In this document: piece by piece, positions 34,246 through 45,258 of the stretch | Numbering within the stretch: position 1 is the first letter of the stretch | How the letters are laid out: each line of letters opens with the position of its first letter | Assembly (NCBI RefSeq): GCF_026914185.1 | Contig: NC_070558.1 | Coordinates: 2,542,001 to 2,606,000, forward strand | Reading direction: 5' to 3' | From: Puccinia triticina | Lineage: Eukaryota > Basidiomycota > Pucciniomycetes > Pucciniales > Pucciniaceae | Length of the DNA stretch: 64,000 nt | The notes under the pieces: model-generated | Told to the model about the DNA's origin: nothing | What the model saw: the letters and a program-made list of their open reading frames with translations, nothing else | Databases searched by the model: none | Position numbers and translations under genes: made by a program

Positions 34246-34874
34246 CTTACAGGTGATTTTGGCCTGAGAGTTATGCCCCAAATCCTTGCCTTTTTGTGCT
34301 AAGGTCCCTGTACGGTGGTGTGTTTTTGTGATCACCCCGTACATTTTCACTAAGACTCATCAGAAGCATGGATATCTCCAGCCACCTTCTGGTATATTTT
34401 TCTCCTTGCCAAACTTGAGATACAGGGGATGTAAACACAAGAAAACTTGTCCTGGCTAGAACAGATGATTGATCACTGTTTTTTGAACTGGCTCCCTTGG
34501 GATTTGGAGTGAATGGCCGAGAATGCATGTTCCCACACGCATCCTGCAGCTTTGTGACATTCTCAGATTTGTCAGAGCAGTGAGTCCCAGATACCTGTCA
34601 TTTTTTTTCCTTGAGGCAAGTGTATGGATTTGCACTAAAAATGCTGTTTTAACAGTCTCCGGGTTGGCTTTTGTCATCCACCATCTTTGATGGATCATTG
34701 TGAGTGAGGCAGGAGGACTCATGATGATATTGATGCATCATAAATTAGACAAGATGTTGATATTTCATCTGATCCAAAAACATTGTTGGGATCCTTGGAG
34801 GTGAAGGAGCTATGGGAACATTTGTCAAAATCAGCGTTTTTGGCCTTTGCTCTCAGTCCTAAATCACTGATACA
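34246..34874. other. Intergenic region
   Basis: Only short open frames without splice or family support. A run of 17 G occurs just upstream at about 34073-34087. Confidence 0.4.
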
Positions 34875-34933
34875 GCATAAGTCCCTCCGGTGGAGGCGCT
34901 TTGTGCCTCCACCTTCAGACTTAGTTAAGTTTG
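34875..34933. repeat. GC-rich hairpin element, copy E
   Basis: The reverse orientation of copy D: GCATAAGTCCCTCCGGTGGAGG at the left (family end GGAGGGACTTATGC) and CTTAGTTAAGTTTG at the right, with a GGAGGCGC/GTGCCTCC hairpin inside. Confidence 0.78.
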
Positions 34934-34949
34934 AGAACTGGTGATTTTA

Positions 34950-35215
34950 GCTCAGCGCAGCGGCCACTGCTAACTCCCCAGCCCAAAAAGCGGTAGCACA
35001 GCAAGCAGGGCCGCTACTTCCAGCGCAGCGAGCAGGGCCACTACTTCCAGTGCAGCGTAGCAGCCACCAAAACCACTGCAGCGTAGCAGCCACAAAAACC
35101 ACTGCGGTTTGTGCTTTGCTGCACTTTTTTGGCGCGCAGCGGAGAACCGCTAGGCTGAGGCAGCCAGGCCAAAAAACGGTAGCACAGGTCAGCGGGCAGG
35201 GCCGCTACTAAGTAT
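34950..35215. repeat. Imperfect GCAGCGTAGCAGCC repeats
   Basis: Several imperfect copies of GCAGCGTAGCAGCCAC and AGCAGGGCCGCTACTTCCAG. The segment is flanked by inverted AGCGCAGCGG-type words. It is low complexity and of unknown origin. Confidence 0.5.
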
Positions 35216-36174
35216 CAGCACAGCAAGCCCATTTCCTCTGCGCTTTGCACTGAGCTGTACTACTTTGAGCCTTGTCAGAAGAATGAGGCTGTCTTTCAAG
35301 AGGTCCTAGCTTGTTGCTTTGTAAAACTTGGGTGTTCCAGATAGGGATTATGGGATGAACAAATGGGGCTTGAAAATGGGAAGGTGGAATGCACAAGAGA
35401 TTCCAAATTTTAATGATTGCCATTGGTATCTGTTTGCTGGGAAGGCCACCCTTTAGAAGGTACATTATTTCCCTTGCAGCTGCCCAATGGCGGGTGGAGT
35501 GCATTTAATTGGATAAAATTTCAAGTAGGACTCATCATAGGTGCCTTCAAGGGCAGAAAGGCACTCAATTAAGGAGAGTACCAGCCAGCAGGTTCCCATG
35601 GCAATTTCTAATCTGAATCCATGATATGAATTTTAATATGTATGTGAGCAAGAAAATTTCTACTATTTGGCTGTAAAATCTTTTCCAAAGTTGTATTGCA
35701 ATTATTGTCTTTTCTCAGAAGCTTGGACAGAATTTAAAAAAAAGTTTTGAAAATCCTTCGTAAAACACATATTTTTCATATACACTCCAAGGTTTGATTT
35801 GACAGGTGTCAGATACAGCCCAAGGCTAAATTGAAACCCAAAGCCATCATCATTGAGAAGATGATCTTGGAGTAGACTTCAGGAAAAACTGAGGTCATGT
35901 TTGGAACCAGAGCTGCTCATTGAACCCTCCAAACACGGTGCATGGTGATAGACCACTGCCCTCTGCCCAAACGGAGGGGCTGACGAAGAACCAGACTGTT
36001 ACACAACCTGCAAAGGACAAGATGGCTCAAGCTGTGGGATACTACAGCCAAAAGTTAATCTAAAAACCAAAAATAAACCCATACACCAAAACAAAAAAAG
36101 ATTGGATAAGGTCCAACCTTCTTAGAAAAGACAATATGAGGAAAAAAAGAAAATTATTATTCAACTAAAACACA
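35216..36174. other. Intergenic region
   Basis: AT-rich sequence without a supported coding segment on either strand. Confidence 0.4.
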
Positions 36175-37140
36175 TCAGAAAAGCATGTGTGCCTTCTGAG
36201 CAAGAAGAATGACTAGAAGGCTTGAAAAAAGGAGGCCATAAATTGCCATACTTTTCACAAGTGAAGAAGATGCTAGGACATTTTGAACACCTATCTGGTG
36301 ACTTGCCCCATTTTCTTTCAGAGTCTGTTTCTTGTACACATTCCAAAACTTTTTTGCAAGAGTTGGGTTTTGGGCAAGATCTGAAGTTCTTGTCACCACC
36401 CCATGTGATTTTGGACCATCTGGATGGTAATCTGCCACCTTTTCTCTGACAAGTTTTTCACACAGGTCCCAGAGTTTTTTGGCCTGAGTTGTATCTTGAG
36501 CAAGTACTGAGGGTATAGTAACCACCCCAAATGGGTGAAGATAAGCAGCCCTACATAGGAAAAGTATTACCTTAATCATCAATATTGAAGCTCAGGGTAT
36601 TCACATATTTCTCCAATCCAAAGCCAGATATGAGTGGCCAAACAAAGAAAATCAGCCTCACCTTAAATTCTTATCCTCTAACTCAAGTGCTGTGGCAGCA
36701 TATAGGGAATTGAATGCACCATCCTTTGGTGTCAGTAAAACCTTACTAATTGCCCACTAGACAGACAATCAGGCCAGGAGATGTCAGCAGGTTCTTTGTG
36801 AAATATATAGTATTGACACTGGTGCTTCAGCTCACGGGGAAAAAAGACTGTTGAAGATATTTCACTGGCAAAACACCTATATTTTGATTATCAAAAGACT
36901 TGCATCAATGCTTAATTCTCTCAACTATAGCTCAATCTCAATTTAATAACTAAACTTACCAGTCACAATTTTAGTGTTTACCCCACCAGGATGCTTTAAA
37001 GTTACATGTTAAAAATCCATCAGCCTCCAAATGATGATTTGCTGGAGGGAATTTTCCCAGTGAAAAAGACTTACAACTGATGTACAAATGATTCTTGTAG
37101 AGCTGAGCCTCCTTTGTAGCTCGTTGGTAAAAAGTATTTT
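36175..37140 (-). pseudogene. Decayed 3' half of the short-chain dehydrogenase gene
   Basis: Two pieces continue the dehydrogenase at 37237-38349. Segment 37140-37075 encodes ILFTNELQRRLSSTRIICTSV, broken here as ILFTNELQRRL and SSTRIICTSV, which is the expected sequence after the YxxxK helix. But the two bases before it are AA, not AG, and a TAA lies immediately upstream in frame. Segment 36582-36175 begins with the expected HP-GVVT motif, but its only nearby acceptor gives the wrong phase. It then repeats the motif block (GVVT-x3-S-x-LAQ, AKK-x-W) twice in tandem. A canonical transcript cannot be assembled. Confidence 0.5.
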
Positions 37141-37236
37141 TTATGAGGATTGCAGTAATTGCCCGTCAGTTTTCCATTATAAATCCAAATCAGAAAATTT
37201 GATGTTCTATGCGGTAAAACAATCAGATGAACTTAC

Positions 37237-38349
37237 CATTAGCTTACTCAAGCCGTACCGGTCCGTGGTGAAATACGAGTGTTTATTTAAGCTATCCACC
37301 GACGAGAAATCCGGGGTGCCCCTTACCCACGAGTGCGCTACACTGGCAACATTGACAATTCGAACATGCGAACCAGGCTCTTCGGGCGTCTTTTTGAGCA
37401 AGTCCAGCAATGGGAACGTGAATGCAAAGTGACCAATAGCGTTGCAAAGCTGCAGCTCAATACCATCCTCGCTTAGCTGATATGGTGTAAACGCCTGGAG
37501 GACCGTCAAGACATGCCCAAATAGAGAAAAAAGAAAATCAATAATCAGAAACATGAAAGACTTGAGGTGTCTAGAGTGTGTGACAAAAAAATCGACTCAG
37601 ACTATTCCAGCGTTGTTCACCAGGATATCGAGCCTGTCTTCCTTCCCGAGGAACTCATGAGCTGCCGAATGGGCAGATTTGAGTGAGGTGATGTCCAAAT
37701 GGAGAAATTGAGGGTTTGAACCTGGCACAATGACATTGATCTTTTTGATCGCGTCCGTGGTGTCCTTGTCGGCCCTACATGCCAGGCTGTTCAACGGAAG
37801 TCCATTAGATTCTCTCTGGGCTTGACTGTTTTGGGGTTCAAACCAATTTTTGATCCAAATTCTTACTAGACTTTTGCGCCACGACGAGCGAGTTCCAAAG
37901 CAGTAGCGTAGCCTATACCAGTACTAGAACCTGTAACACGATTCAAGAGCCATTTTGTCAACCATTTGATTGAAGCAGCCCTCAGATTTCGAGCTTTTTC
38001 AACTCCACCTGTCACAATGGCGATCCGGCCTGTGGATAACAAAGTGGATGATAAAAAAGATTGAGTATTAAACCATTAAGGATTTGAAAATCTAGTAGAG
38101 AATTTTGGATTGACCTTGGAGATTTGGCATCTGGTCAACCGTCCAATCACTTCCTTTGGCAGATGCAAAAAGCTCTAGTGCAAGCTGAGAGCTTTTGGAG
38201 TCTGCTGACCCTCTGGTAGGATCAATTACTACAGGGGATATTGATATCAATTTACATCGTGCTGCTCGGAATATGGTGCGCCAAGAAAATGAGAAGATCT
38301 ATGCACCTGGGTCCGCATGTTTTACTAGTCCAGTCGCAATCGGAGACAT
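37237..38349 (-). CDS. Short-chain dehydrogenase/reductase (retinol dehydrogenase-like), N-terminal exons
   Basis: Probably an NAD(P)-dependent oxidoreductase of the classical SDR family; substrate unknown. Six exons join in phase: 38349-38307, 38204-38115, 38029-38009 (only 21 nt), 37930-37867, 37786-37603 and 37494-37237. Together they give 220 residues. Motifs: the Rossmann glycine motif split across exons 3 and 4 (GRIAIVT then GSSTGIGYATALELARRGAKV), LACRADK after beta-2, LDIT in the adenine pocket, NNAG, the catalytic serine region (IVNVASVAHS) and the YxxxK catalytic pair (YGLSK). The frame should continue for about 90 residues, but the downstream exon lacks an AG acceptor, so the gene may be non-functional. 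The first exon and its 102-bp intron are the least certain. Confidence 0.7.
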
Positions 38350-39761
38350 GCTCCTTGCTGCTTGAAAGAAGCAAAGAGCTGCTACCACTATGCAGTGATA
38401 TTGCACGAAAATATACATCTAAAACTGCAGGAAAGGGTATTGAAAGACTTTTGTGGACCCAAATAAAAAGAGCTAATGATGTAGTACGAGTGGGCTGTCA
38501 ATTTTCTAGATTGTTGCAGTGATAGAGGAAGCTCACCCTTCGCCATGGTGTCTTCACAGGCGCGATCTGGATTTAAACCGTCCCTGAAAGACGTCACAAT
38601 GAACTTGGGGAATGTATAAGGGTGATATGATCTTGCCTCGAATGTCAAGGACTCAGTATCCGGGCTTGAGCTTTAACCGGTGGTAGTCTACAGACTCAAG
38701 CCGTCGCCTTTCCGACCCAACCTCTGTTGAAACAATTCCAACGCTAAAACTACGAAGAAAAGTCAAAATGAGACAACTTAGCTGGAATCTGGATGGCGTC
38801 GAGGACAGACAGAGGAAATCCACAACCGAAGTCTCAAAAACTATTGTTACCGGTTTCCAAGTTGTGGTTCGGGACAAGGCTGAATCTGGAAATTCAGGTC
38901 TGAGCCAACAAATTTCAGATTTCACAGGAAAATCTGGGCTTCAGGACTCTAAATCACTTTTGGGAGGCTCCCAGATTGTGACAGGAGGTGCATCTGTGAA
39001 AACCTTACTAATTCCAATTGGGACCCAATGGATATCATTAAATATCTACTAGAGGACTTTGTATTGAGATCTACAAAAACTGAGTGACTCACTGTTGAGA
39101 TCTGAGGACCTCTCAAGAGAGAATATTACTTGTCTTTTCCCCAGGGCCTATAGCCACAAGCTTCCACCATCATACTTTACCAATCAACCTGGCTCCAGGC
39201 AGAATTCACCATTGAGCCTATCCCAATGACCTGGGAGGTCTTGATATGCCATTAAAGAGAAATTATTAAATATATATTGGGTTCTATGAGGTTCAATTCA
39301 ACCTCCCTGAAATTCTAATATATGCACTGGTCCAAATTGCAGTCTACTGCAGCACTTCTCTGGCTATACTTTGGGATCTAACCTTATGGCAACGGTGAAA
39401 CCATTTCAATACATGTATTGTAATGGCTGTTAAAGTACATTGTAATTGGCAAAAAATGCATGTATTTTTTGAAATTGTAGCACATTGCTGTGCCAATGCG
39501 CTACCAATGAAGTGTATTGGGTTTGTCAATCTTCATTTGGTGCAATCTTGGCCAACCGCTACAAATACACAGTAGCGTAGCGGCCGGCCAATGTGCTACT
39601 GCTGCAATGTAACAGCGCTTTTTGAAGATATGCTACTGGCTGCTGCAAATACATTTAGAACAGCAGTTTCAGCATTGCTTATGGGATCCGGCAGAAGAAT
39701 GAAGTTTGTCCCATCCACAATTTGTGACAGTAGCCCATAATGCAAGCTCAGAGCCTACTAA
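38350..39761. other. Intergenic region without a supported gene
   Basis: Segment 38770-39030 contains fragments resembling the CAGATTTCCCTGCGAAATCTGG-type inverted words that fill the element at 53924-54714, so it may be an older relic of that family. The rest is AT-rich. Confidence 0.4.
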
Positions 39762-40531
39762 GGGCCCATTTGGCTGTGTGGCAGAATCTCAATCTGAACT
39801 CACAGTCCCCCACAAAATTGAGATTCTGGCGAGATTCAGAATCTTGCAACATGAGATTTTTGGAGATTCCCAAAAAGTGTTTGGCTCCCCAAAAATCTGG
39901 CAAAAATATCTGATTGGCAATCTCACCAGCCACCAAAGGCAGATTACACTGAGATACAGCTATTTTGCTTTATCTCAACACCAAATCACAATCTCATAGC
40001 TCCCTTGGAGCTTTGAGATTGCCCAGAAACCCTCTTCATGGGTCTGTAACAGTCATCAACAAACCTCTCAATGACTGATCTGACCGGTCATCAAGAGGGA
40101 CCAAACCTCTTGATGACCAGTCAGAGGTCATCAAGAGGAATCAAACCTCCCAATGACCAATCAAACCTGTCATTGAGAGGAATCAACCTACTTGATGACC
40201 AGTCTGACTGGTCATTGAGAGGGATCAAACATTTTGATAACAGGTCAGATTGGTCATTGAGAGGGCTCAAATTTAATTTGAGGCAGCAAAAAAAAATACC
40301 TGCGTATGTACCAGTACATACATAGGTATCATTCTTGCTTGGATGCTGGTGAGGTGGTGTGTGGCAGGGTTGACCCAAAATTCTTGGCAGCCAAACAGTC
40401 CTGGATGATCAGGATCTCAATGTCACAGATCCAGATTCTGGGCATGTTTGGCTGCCCGGCTGTCATTGGCTGAGATCAGATTCTGATCTTGCAAGATTGA
40501 GATTTTGGCCCCCACGCGGCCAAACAGGCCC
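39762..40531. mobile_element. 770-bp TIR element, GGGCCYRTTTGGC ends
   Basis: The left end (GGGCCCATTTGGCTGTGTGG, then CAGAATCTCAATCTG) and the right end, read inward (GGGCCTGTTTGGCCGCGTGG, then AAAATCTCAATCTTG), form a TIR of about 38 bp. The flanks are TAA on the left and TGA on the right, an imperfect 3-bp duplication of the PIF/Harbinger type. The interior holds palindromic array 2. Confidence 0.72.
40040..40275. repeat. Palindromic GATGACCGG-type minisatellite, array 2
   Basis: Five or six units of about 38 bp built from CTCTTGATGACCAGTCAGAGGTCATCAAGAG-like hairpins (arms CTCTTGATGACC and GGTCATCAAGAG). It sits inside the TIR element 39762-40531. Confidence 0.8.
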
Positions 40532-40689
40532 TGAGAGCGTCTCCACCGCGGGGGACTATCTGAGGGACTAAATCCCAGGCTTGCGCGACTGCGGCACAGT
40601 TTTAGCTTCCCAACCAAGGTCTCTTTCACACTGCAAGGTTCCCAAAGTAGCACCTCCAGGTTGTGAAACCGGCTACCCCCGACTCCCTG

Positions 40690-40930
40690 ATGGCCAGTCA
40701 GCACGAGAGGTGCAATACCAATGTCCGTTCAATACATGGCAGCGATATACAGTCCTCTCAATGGCCGGTACTGACCGGCCATTGACGTGCAGTCCTTTTG
40801 ATGGCCGGTCAGTACCCGCCATTGAGATGCAGTCCTCTCAATGGCCGGTCAGCACCAGCCATCAAGATGTAGTCCTCTTGATGGACGGTCAGTACTGGCC
40901 ATCGATGTGCAGTCCTTTTGATGGCTGCTG
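40690..40930. repeat. Palindromic minisatellite, array 3
   Basis: About six units of 35-40 bp with the core CTCAATGGCCGGTACTGACCGGCCATTGA, a variant (GGCCGG in place of GACCGG) of the same palindrome. It follows directly on from a GAGAGCGTCTCCACCGCGGG segment at 40534 that may be the end of another element. Confidence 0.75.
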
Positions 40931-41825
40931 TGATGAACAAAAGTGGTCACTGCGTAGAAATGTCAGGACCCCGCCGCTCCAAGATGATTCCCAGGTGAAG
41001 TTGGGTGATCTGGAGAAACTCTGCCGCCTTGTAGGGCTCTGAGTGGGATAAATAAAGTAAAGCACATAAAATAATCTAGCTCCGCAAAAGTAAACAGTAA
41101 AATAAAGCTCTGCCGCATAAAGAAGATAACTCCACCACAAAACTCCGCAAAACCGCAAGAAACAGCCGTAAAGCAAACACAAAACTCCGCAAAGCACAAC
41201 TGTAACACATAAAGCAAGTCCGCAACGTAAAAACTCCACTCTGCAACGTACACAAAGTAAAAGAAGCACAAAAATCCGCAAATTAAAGTAAAACCGTAAA
41301 AGAGAGTCTGTGGGGAGTATGATACAGAATCCTCCCTCCACCACTGTAGTTTTATAGAGAAAAGGAAGAGAACTAAAAGATATCCTCCGCCCGCCATCCG
41401 CTAACTCCGTTCACACATGCAAACTTGTCATCCGCCAAGTGCTATATACACACGCACGTCATCCGCCAAGCTCCACTCTCACGCCAACTCCTGTTGTCTC
41501 CGCCGTTTGCCTTTGACCGCTGTCAAACTCCTCTCTAGCTTCCACGCCCCTGTCTAGCCTATGATGTCAGGATCCCACACGCCGCCCTTCTGGCTGCCAC
41601 GGCTTCCCCCAATCACCATCTCCGCTATCCAGTTCCCGCTGGCCTGCTTAGTCTGAGTCCAGTTCCGCTGTTGAGCTCCGCGCGCCGCCGCCTTCAGTTG
41701 TGCGCTCCGCTCCGCTCCATTCCACACTGTTTCCGCACTGTTTCCCCACCGTTTCCCCACCGCCTGTGCGCCACACTTATTTCTCCGTGGAAAATTTGAC
41801 AGGAGTTCCAAAATTGATCACCACA
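40929..41825 (-). repeat. Solo-LTR-like repeat, copy 1
   Basis: About 0.9 kb, repeated at about 48381-49207 in the same orientation with long aligned tracts (around 80 percent by eye). On the minus strand it runs from TGTGGTGATCAATT to TTTTGTTCATCACA, a TG...CA layout, with a TATAAAAC at 41355-41348 and a polyadenylation-like TTTATTTATCC near its end. No coding region accompanies either copy. I found no clear target duplication, so the LTR reading is tentative. Confidence 0.5.
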
Positions 41826-42089
41826 CCGCTCAGTACCGGTGTGGTAGACGGAAAAGTGGAAAAATAAAAAGTTTTTTCTATGCCACATAATTACTCATAC
41901 TAGGCCTCAAGATACCATCAAATGGAGCCCATAAATGGATTCTACGGCCAATTTCACCCCTAGTCACTACTGGAAGCACCCCTGGGCCCCCTCTAGTGTG
42001 CGAGTTACACCTCATGGACACCTATCACACAGCCAGCCCAGTTACCAGCTGTCACCTTCCTCAACCCAAGTTTCACAGTAGTACACTTA

Positions 42090-43543
42090 GGCCCTGTTTG
42101 GAAGCCCCAAATTCAGCTATAAATTGTGTGACTTTTCACCAGGGGTGCTTGGGGTATAACACCAAATTTATATGTGTTTGGGACGGCCAATGATATTGTA
42201 AAATTCATTACCCTGTATCTCAGGCCATTTATATACCCAGCCATTTTGTAGATGGAGGTCCTGACCTCTATTTCTGGGTGATATTTGGCCATTGGTATAC
42301 CTAGGAACATGTACACAACCTCTCGTTCAACTGGTCATCCAGAGGAGTCCTACACACCACCTTGATGACCGGTCAGCAGGTCATCAAGGTGGACATAACC
42401 TGCAACTTGAACTTCTCAATGACCATCCAGTCATCAAAGAGGACACATCCTCTTGATGACCGGCCAACTGGTCATTGAAGGGGACACAACCTCTTGATGA
42501 ACGGTCAATCGGTCATTGGAGAGGAAATGCCCTCTTGATGACCGGCCAACCGGTCATCGAAGGGGACACAACTTCTTGATGAACAGTCAACTGGTCATTG
42601 AAGAGGACATGCCCTCCTGATGACCGGTTAAACGGTCATTGAAGAGGACACACCCTCTTGATGACCGGTTGAAAGGTCATCAAGAGAAGTCCTCTGGATG
42701 ACCAGTCAAACCGGTCATCCAGAGGTTGTACCCACTTCAATGACTGGTTGATTGGTCATCGAAGAGGACACAGGAGTCATTGGAGAGGTGTGTCCTCTTT
42801 GATTACCGGTTGGCCTGTCATTGAGAGCGTGTGTCCTCTTCAATGACCGGTTGACCAGTCATCCAGAGGGTATGTCCTCTTTGATGACCAGTCAATGGGT
42901 GTGTCCTCTTTGATGACCGGTTGGCCGGTCATCAAGAGGGTGTGTCCTCTTTGATGACCGTTTGACCGGTCATCAAGAGGGTGTGTCCTCTTTGATGACC
43001 GTTTGACCGGTCATCAAGAGGGTGTGTCCTCTTTGATGACCGTTTGACCGGTCATCAAGAGGGTGTGTCCTCTTTGATGACCGTTTGACCGGTCATTGAG
43101 AGTATGTGTCCTCTTCAATGACTGTTCAACCGTTCATTGAGAGGATGTGTCCTCTTCCATGACCGTTCAACCGGTCATCAAGAGGATGTCTCCTCTTCAA
43201 TGACTGGTTGACTGGTCATTGAAAGGGTGAAGTCCCCCTAGATGACCAGTTCACTAGTCATCAAGGGGGTGAAGTATTCTGGATGGCCGGTCAAACCAGT
43301 CATCCAGAGGTTGTGCACTCCCAGGAGTGTGTTGTGTGTACATGTATGACACTGGTCTGCTTTGGTTTGCCAAACAGTCAGGTGACAAATGGACCCTAGG
43401 AATGTTTATGGAGTGCATGCCAAACAGACAAATTATAAATCTGTTGGTGGCATAATTAATATCATGACACTCAAAATTCATTTTGGGTGCTATTTAATTT
43501 ATTACACCATTTATCATATCACACACGGCATCCAAATGGGGCC
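42090..43543. mobile_element. 1.45-kb PIF/Harbinger-like element carrying a palindromic array
   Basis: The left end GGCCCTGTTTGGAAGCCCC and the right end read inward, GGCCCCATTTGGATGCC, are inverted repeats. A perfect TTA duplication flanks the element (42087-42089 and 43544-43546). About 1 kb of the interior is the palindromic minisatellite at 42330-43320. No transposase is present. Confidence 0.82.
42330..43320. repeat. Large palindromic GATGACCGG minisatellite, array 4
   Basis: About 25 units of 38-44 bp. Each forms a hairpin with arms like CCTCTTTGATGACCG and CGGTCATCAAGAGG around a 4-6 bp loop. Four consecutive units starting at 42939, 42980, 43021 and 43062 are identical with a 41-bp period; others vary by point changes and small indels. 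Long open frames are absent. Confidence 0.92.
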
Positions 43544-43736
43544 TTATACATATTGCAGGATACAAACATACATCTCCCTGTCAGGCTACACTCATCACAT
43601 ATTAACTAAATACACTCCTTTATATCACATAGTCCAGCATAATGGCCATTGTAGCTCCACTCAATTACATGACAATGTTTATTTGCACAGTAACTGTACA
43701 TTGAAGCTTACTTGAGGTAACCTTAGATAAAGGTCA

Positions 43737-44824
43737 GAGCATCCGCATTGGTGTGGGTGTAACTCAAGGAGTAACAGATCTGCTTACTCCCGGATTAGCA
43801 CTAATCCAGGGCAGCAACCCCATTGGTGTGGGATAAAAAGATGAGTAAGTATATTGTATGCACCTACAGCTTATGTAAGCTGTATTTGGTGCATACACCC
43901 GGGGAGTCCATCCACGGGGAAATCACGTGGAATCCACGAGGACTCCACGTGGTAGCCGCGCGCAAGGTCGGACCAGCGGCTGCTGGCCCACACGTTCACG
44001 TGACCTCCACCAAGTGGATCACGGGGGGCACCTTGTGATGGCCCCAAGGATTCCACGGATACTTACAGATGTGTACCCGTGGAATCCACGTGGCCACGTA
44101 GGCGTGGCTGAAAAATTTAGCAGGAGGAGCCCGACAAAAATTGTCATCATTGGGACTCAAAACCACACCGAACACAGGGAGCCTGGTCAAGAGGGAGTGC
44201 TACACAGCGCAGCCATTTCACATTCCTGTATCACGCTTTTATACAATCTATCAACTCCCCAAACGATGGTTTGCAATCGGGTTTGCAATAGGTTTTTTTC
44301 TTAAGTTTTTTTTTTCAAGTTTTTTTTCCTCTCTTCAAAATCGAGTTTTGTCGGACTTTCAAAACCTCAGGACCAGCCTGAGGTGGTCTTGGCTGGAAGT
44401 AAAAAAAAAAAAATGCTGTGGAACCGACGTGAGCAACGAGCTGACATGGTCTCCACGCGTGCCAGGAAGGCACATCGTGGAACCGACGGGGAAAAGTGTG
44501 AAGCCCATCGGTTCCACGTGGAAAAATAGCGTTTCGTGGAACCGACGAGCTTACCGAGGGGTTACCGAGCCGATCCTCGTCGGCTCCACGGATTACCCTC
44601 CTCTCGTCGGTTTCACAAACGGGCGGGGCAGGAAGTACCCCCGCCGTGTACTTTTGGGTGGGGAGGAGTGCCTGCATGCAGCGCTTACTCCCAGGATTAG
44701 CAAGGAGTGAATTTACTCCCACTTACTCCAAATTGTGTTCCCAGGAGGAGTTTAGTCCAATTCAATCAGACCCAATGCGGTTGCCGAGGAGGATTAGTTT
44801 AATCCCCAACCAATGCAGATGCTC
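43737..44824. mobile_element. 1.09-kb TIR element (GAGCATCCGCATTGG ends) with nested foldback element
   Basis: The left end GAGCATCCGCATTGGTGTGGG matches the right end read inward, GAGCATCTGCATTGGTTGGGG. The 3-bp flanks TCA at 43734-43736 and 44825-44827 agree. The same terminal motif bounds the element at 53924-54714. About 757 bp of the interior is foldback copy 2, so the original element was only about 330 bp. Confidence 0.8.
43894..44650 (-). mobile_element. Foldback-like element, copy 2 (757 bp)
   Basis: The reverse complement of 33017-33941, sharing both ends (TACACCCGGGG and CCCCGCCGTGTA) and the GTGGAACCGACG motifs. It lacks one of the two 165-bp tandem units present in copy 1, which explains most of its shorter length. 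It is nested inside the TIR element 43737-44824. Confidence 0.8.
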
Positions 44825-45005
44825 TCAAAGTAAGACCACCAGCTGCCTAGAGTTCCTACATGTCAACTGGTGGCAGTTGTTTGACTTTTTCTTGTAGTGC
44901 ACCGGTCGTGTGAGGAAGATTCTTTTGGATTATTATGGATCATTAGGCAAATAGAAGAAGAGACAGATTTTGCGTGTATATGGTAACTTTTGAATAACAT
45001 GAGAA

Positions 45006-45258
45006 TCATGGAGAGGAAGATGCTTTTTTCATGGGTTTACGGTTTTGAGAGCCACTATCTCTATCACCTTCCTCCTCCCGGTTGGATGAAGAGTTAGCAT
45101 CCAATGGCGCCGAGTTGGGATGGCTATGCTTGTTTTTTTGCACCTCTGAATCTTTGTTTGAAGTGTCCTTTTCGGTCGATTTATTCGTGCTTGGACGATA
45201 ATCTGACTTTGACTTCGGCGGTTGGTCCTTCGGGCTCTCGTCCTTTGTAGTCCTCCCT
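45006..45258 (-). CDS. Possible C-terminal exon of the DnaJ gene (uncertain)
   Basis: An open segment ending TGA at 45006 encodes a highly hydrophilic Lys/Ser/Asp-rich tail (about 83 residues, ending KPMKKASSSP). It is preceded by an acceptor (AAACAG at 45264-45259) whose phase fits the donor GTAAGT at 45977 of the DnaJ gene. Splicing would need a 719-bp intron, much longer than any other here. Alternatively it belongs to a separate, unrecognised gene. Confidence 0.3.

Noticed and set aside
36826..36842. A short match to a retroviral-type aspartic protease motif (S-I-D-T-G-A-S-A-H)
   Set aside because: The frame is closed shortly on both sides and no integrase or RT fragments lie nearby. At this length it is likely chance or a tiny relic.
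42330..43320. Resemblance to a CRISPR array (short palindromic repeats at regular spacing)
   Set aside because: The DNA between the palindromes is conserved from unit to unit rather than unique, there are no cas genes, and the window is eukaryotic. It is a minisatellite inside a TIR element.
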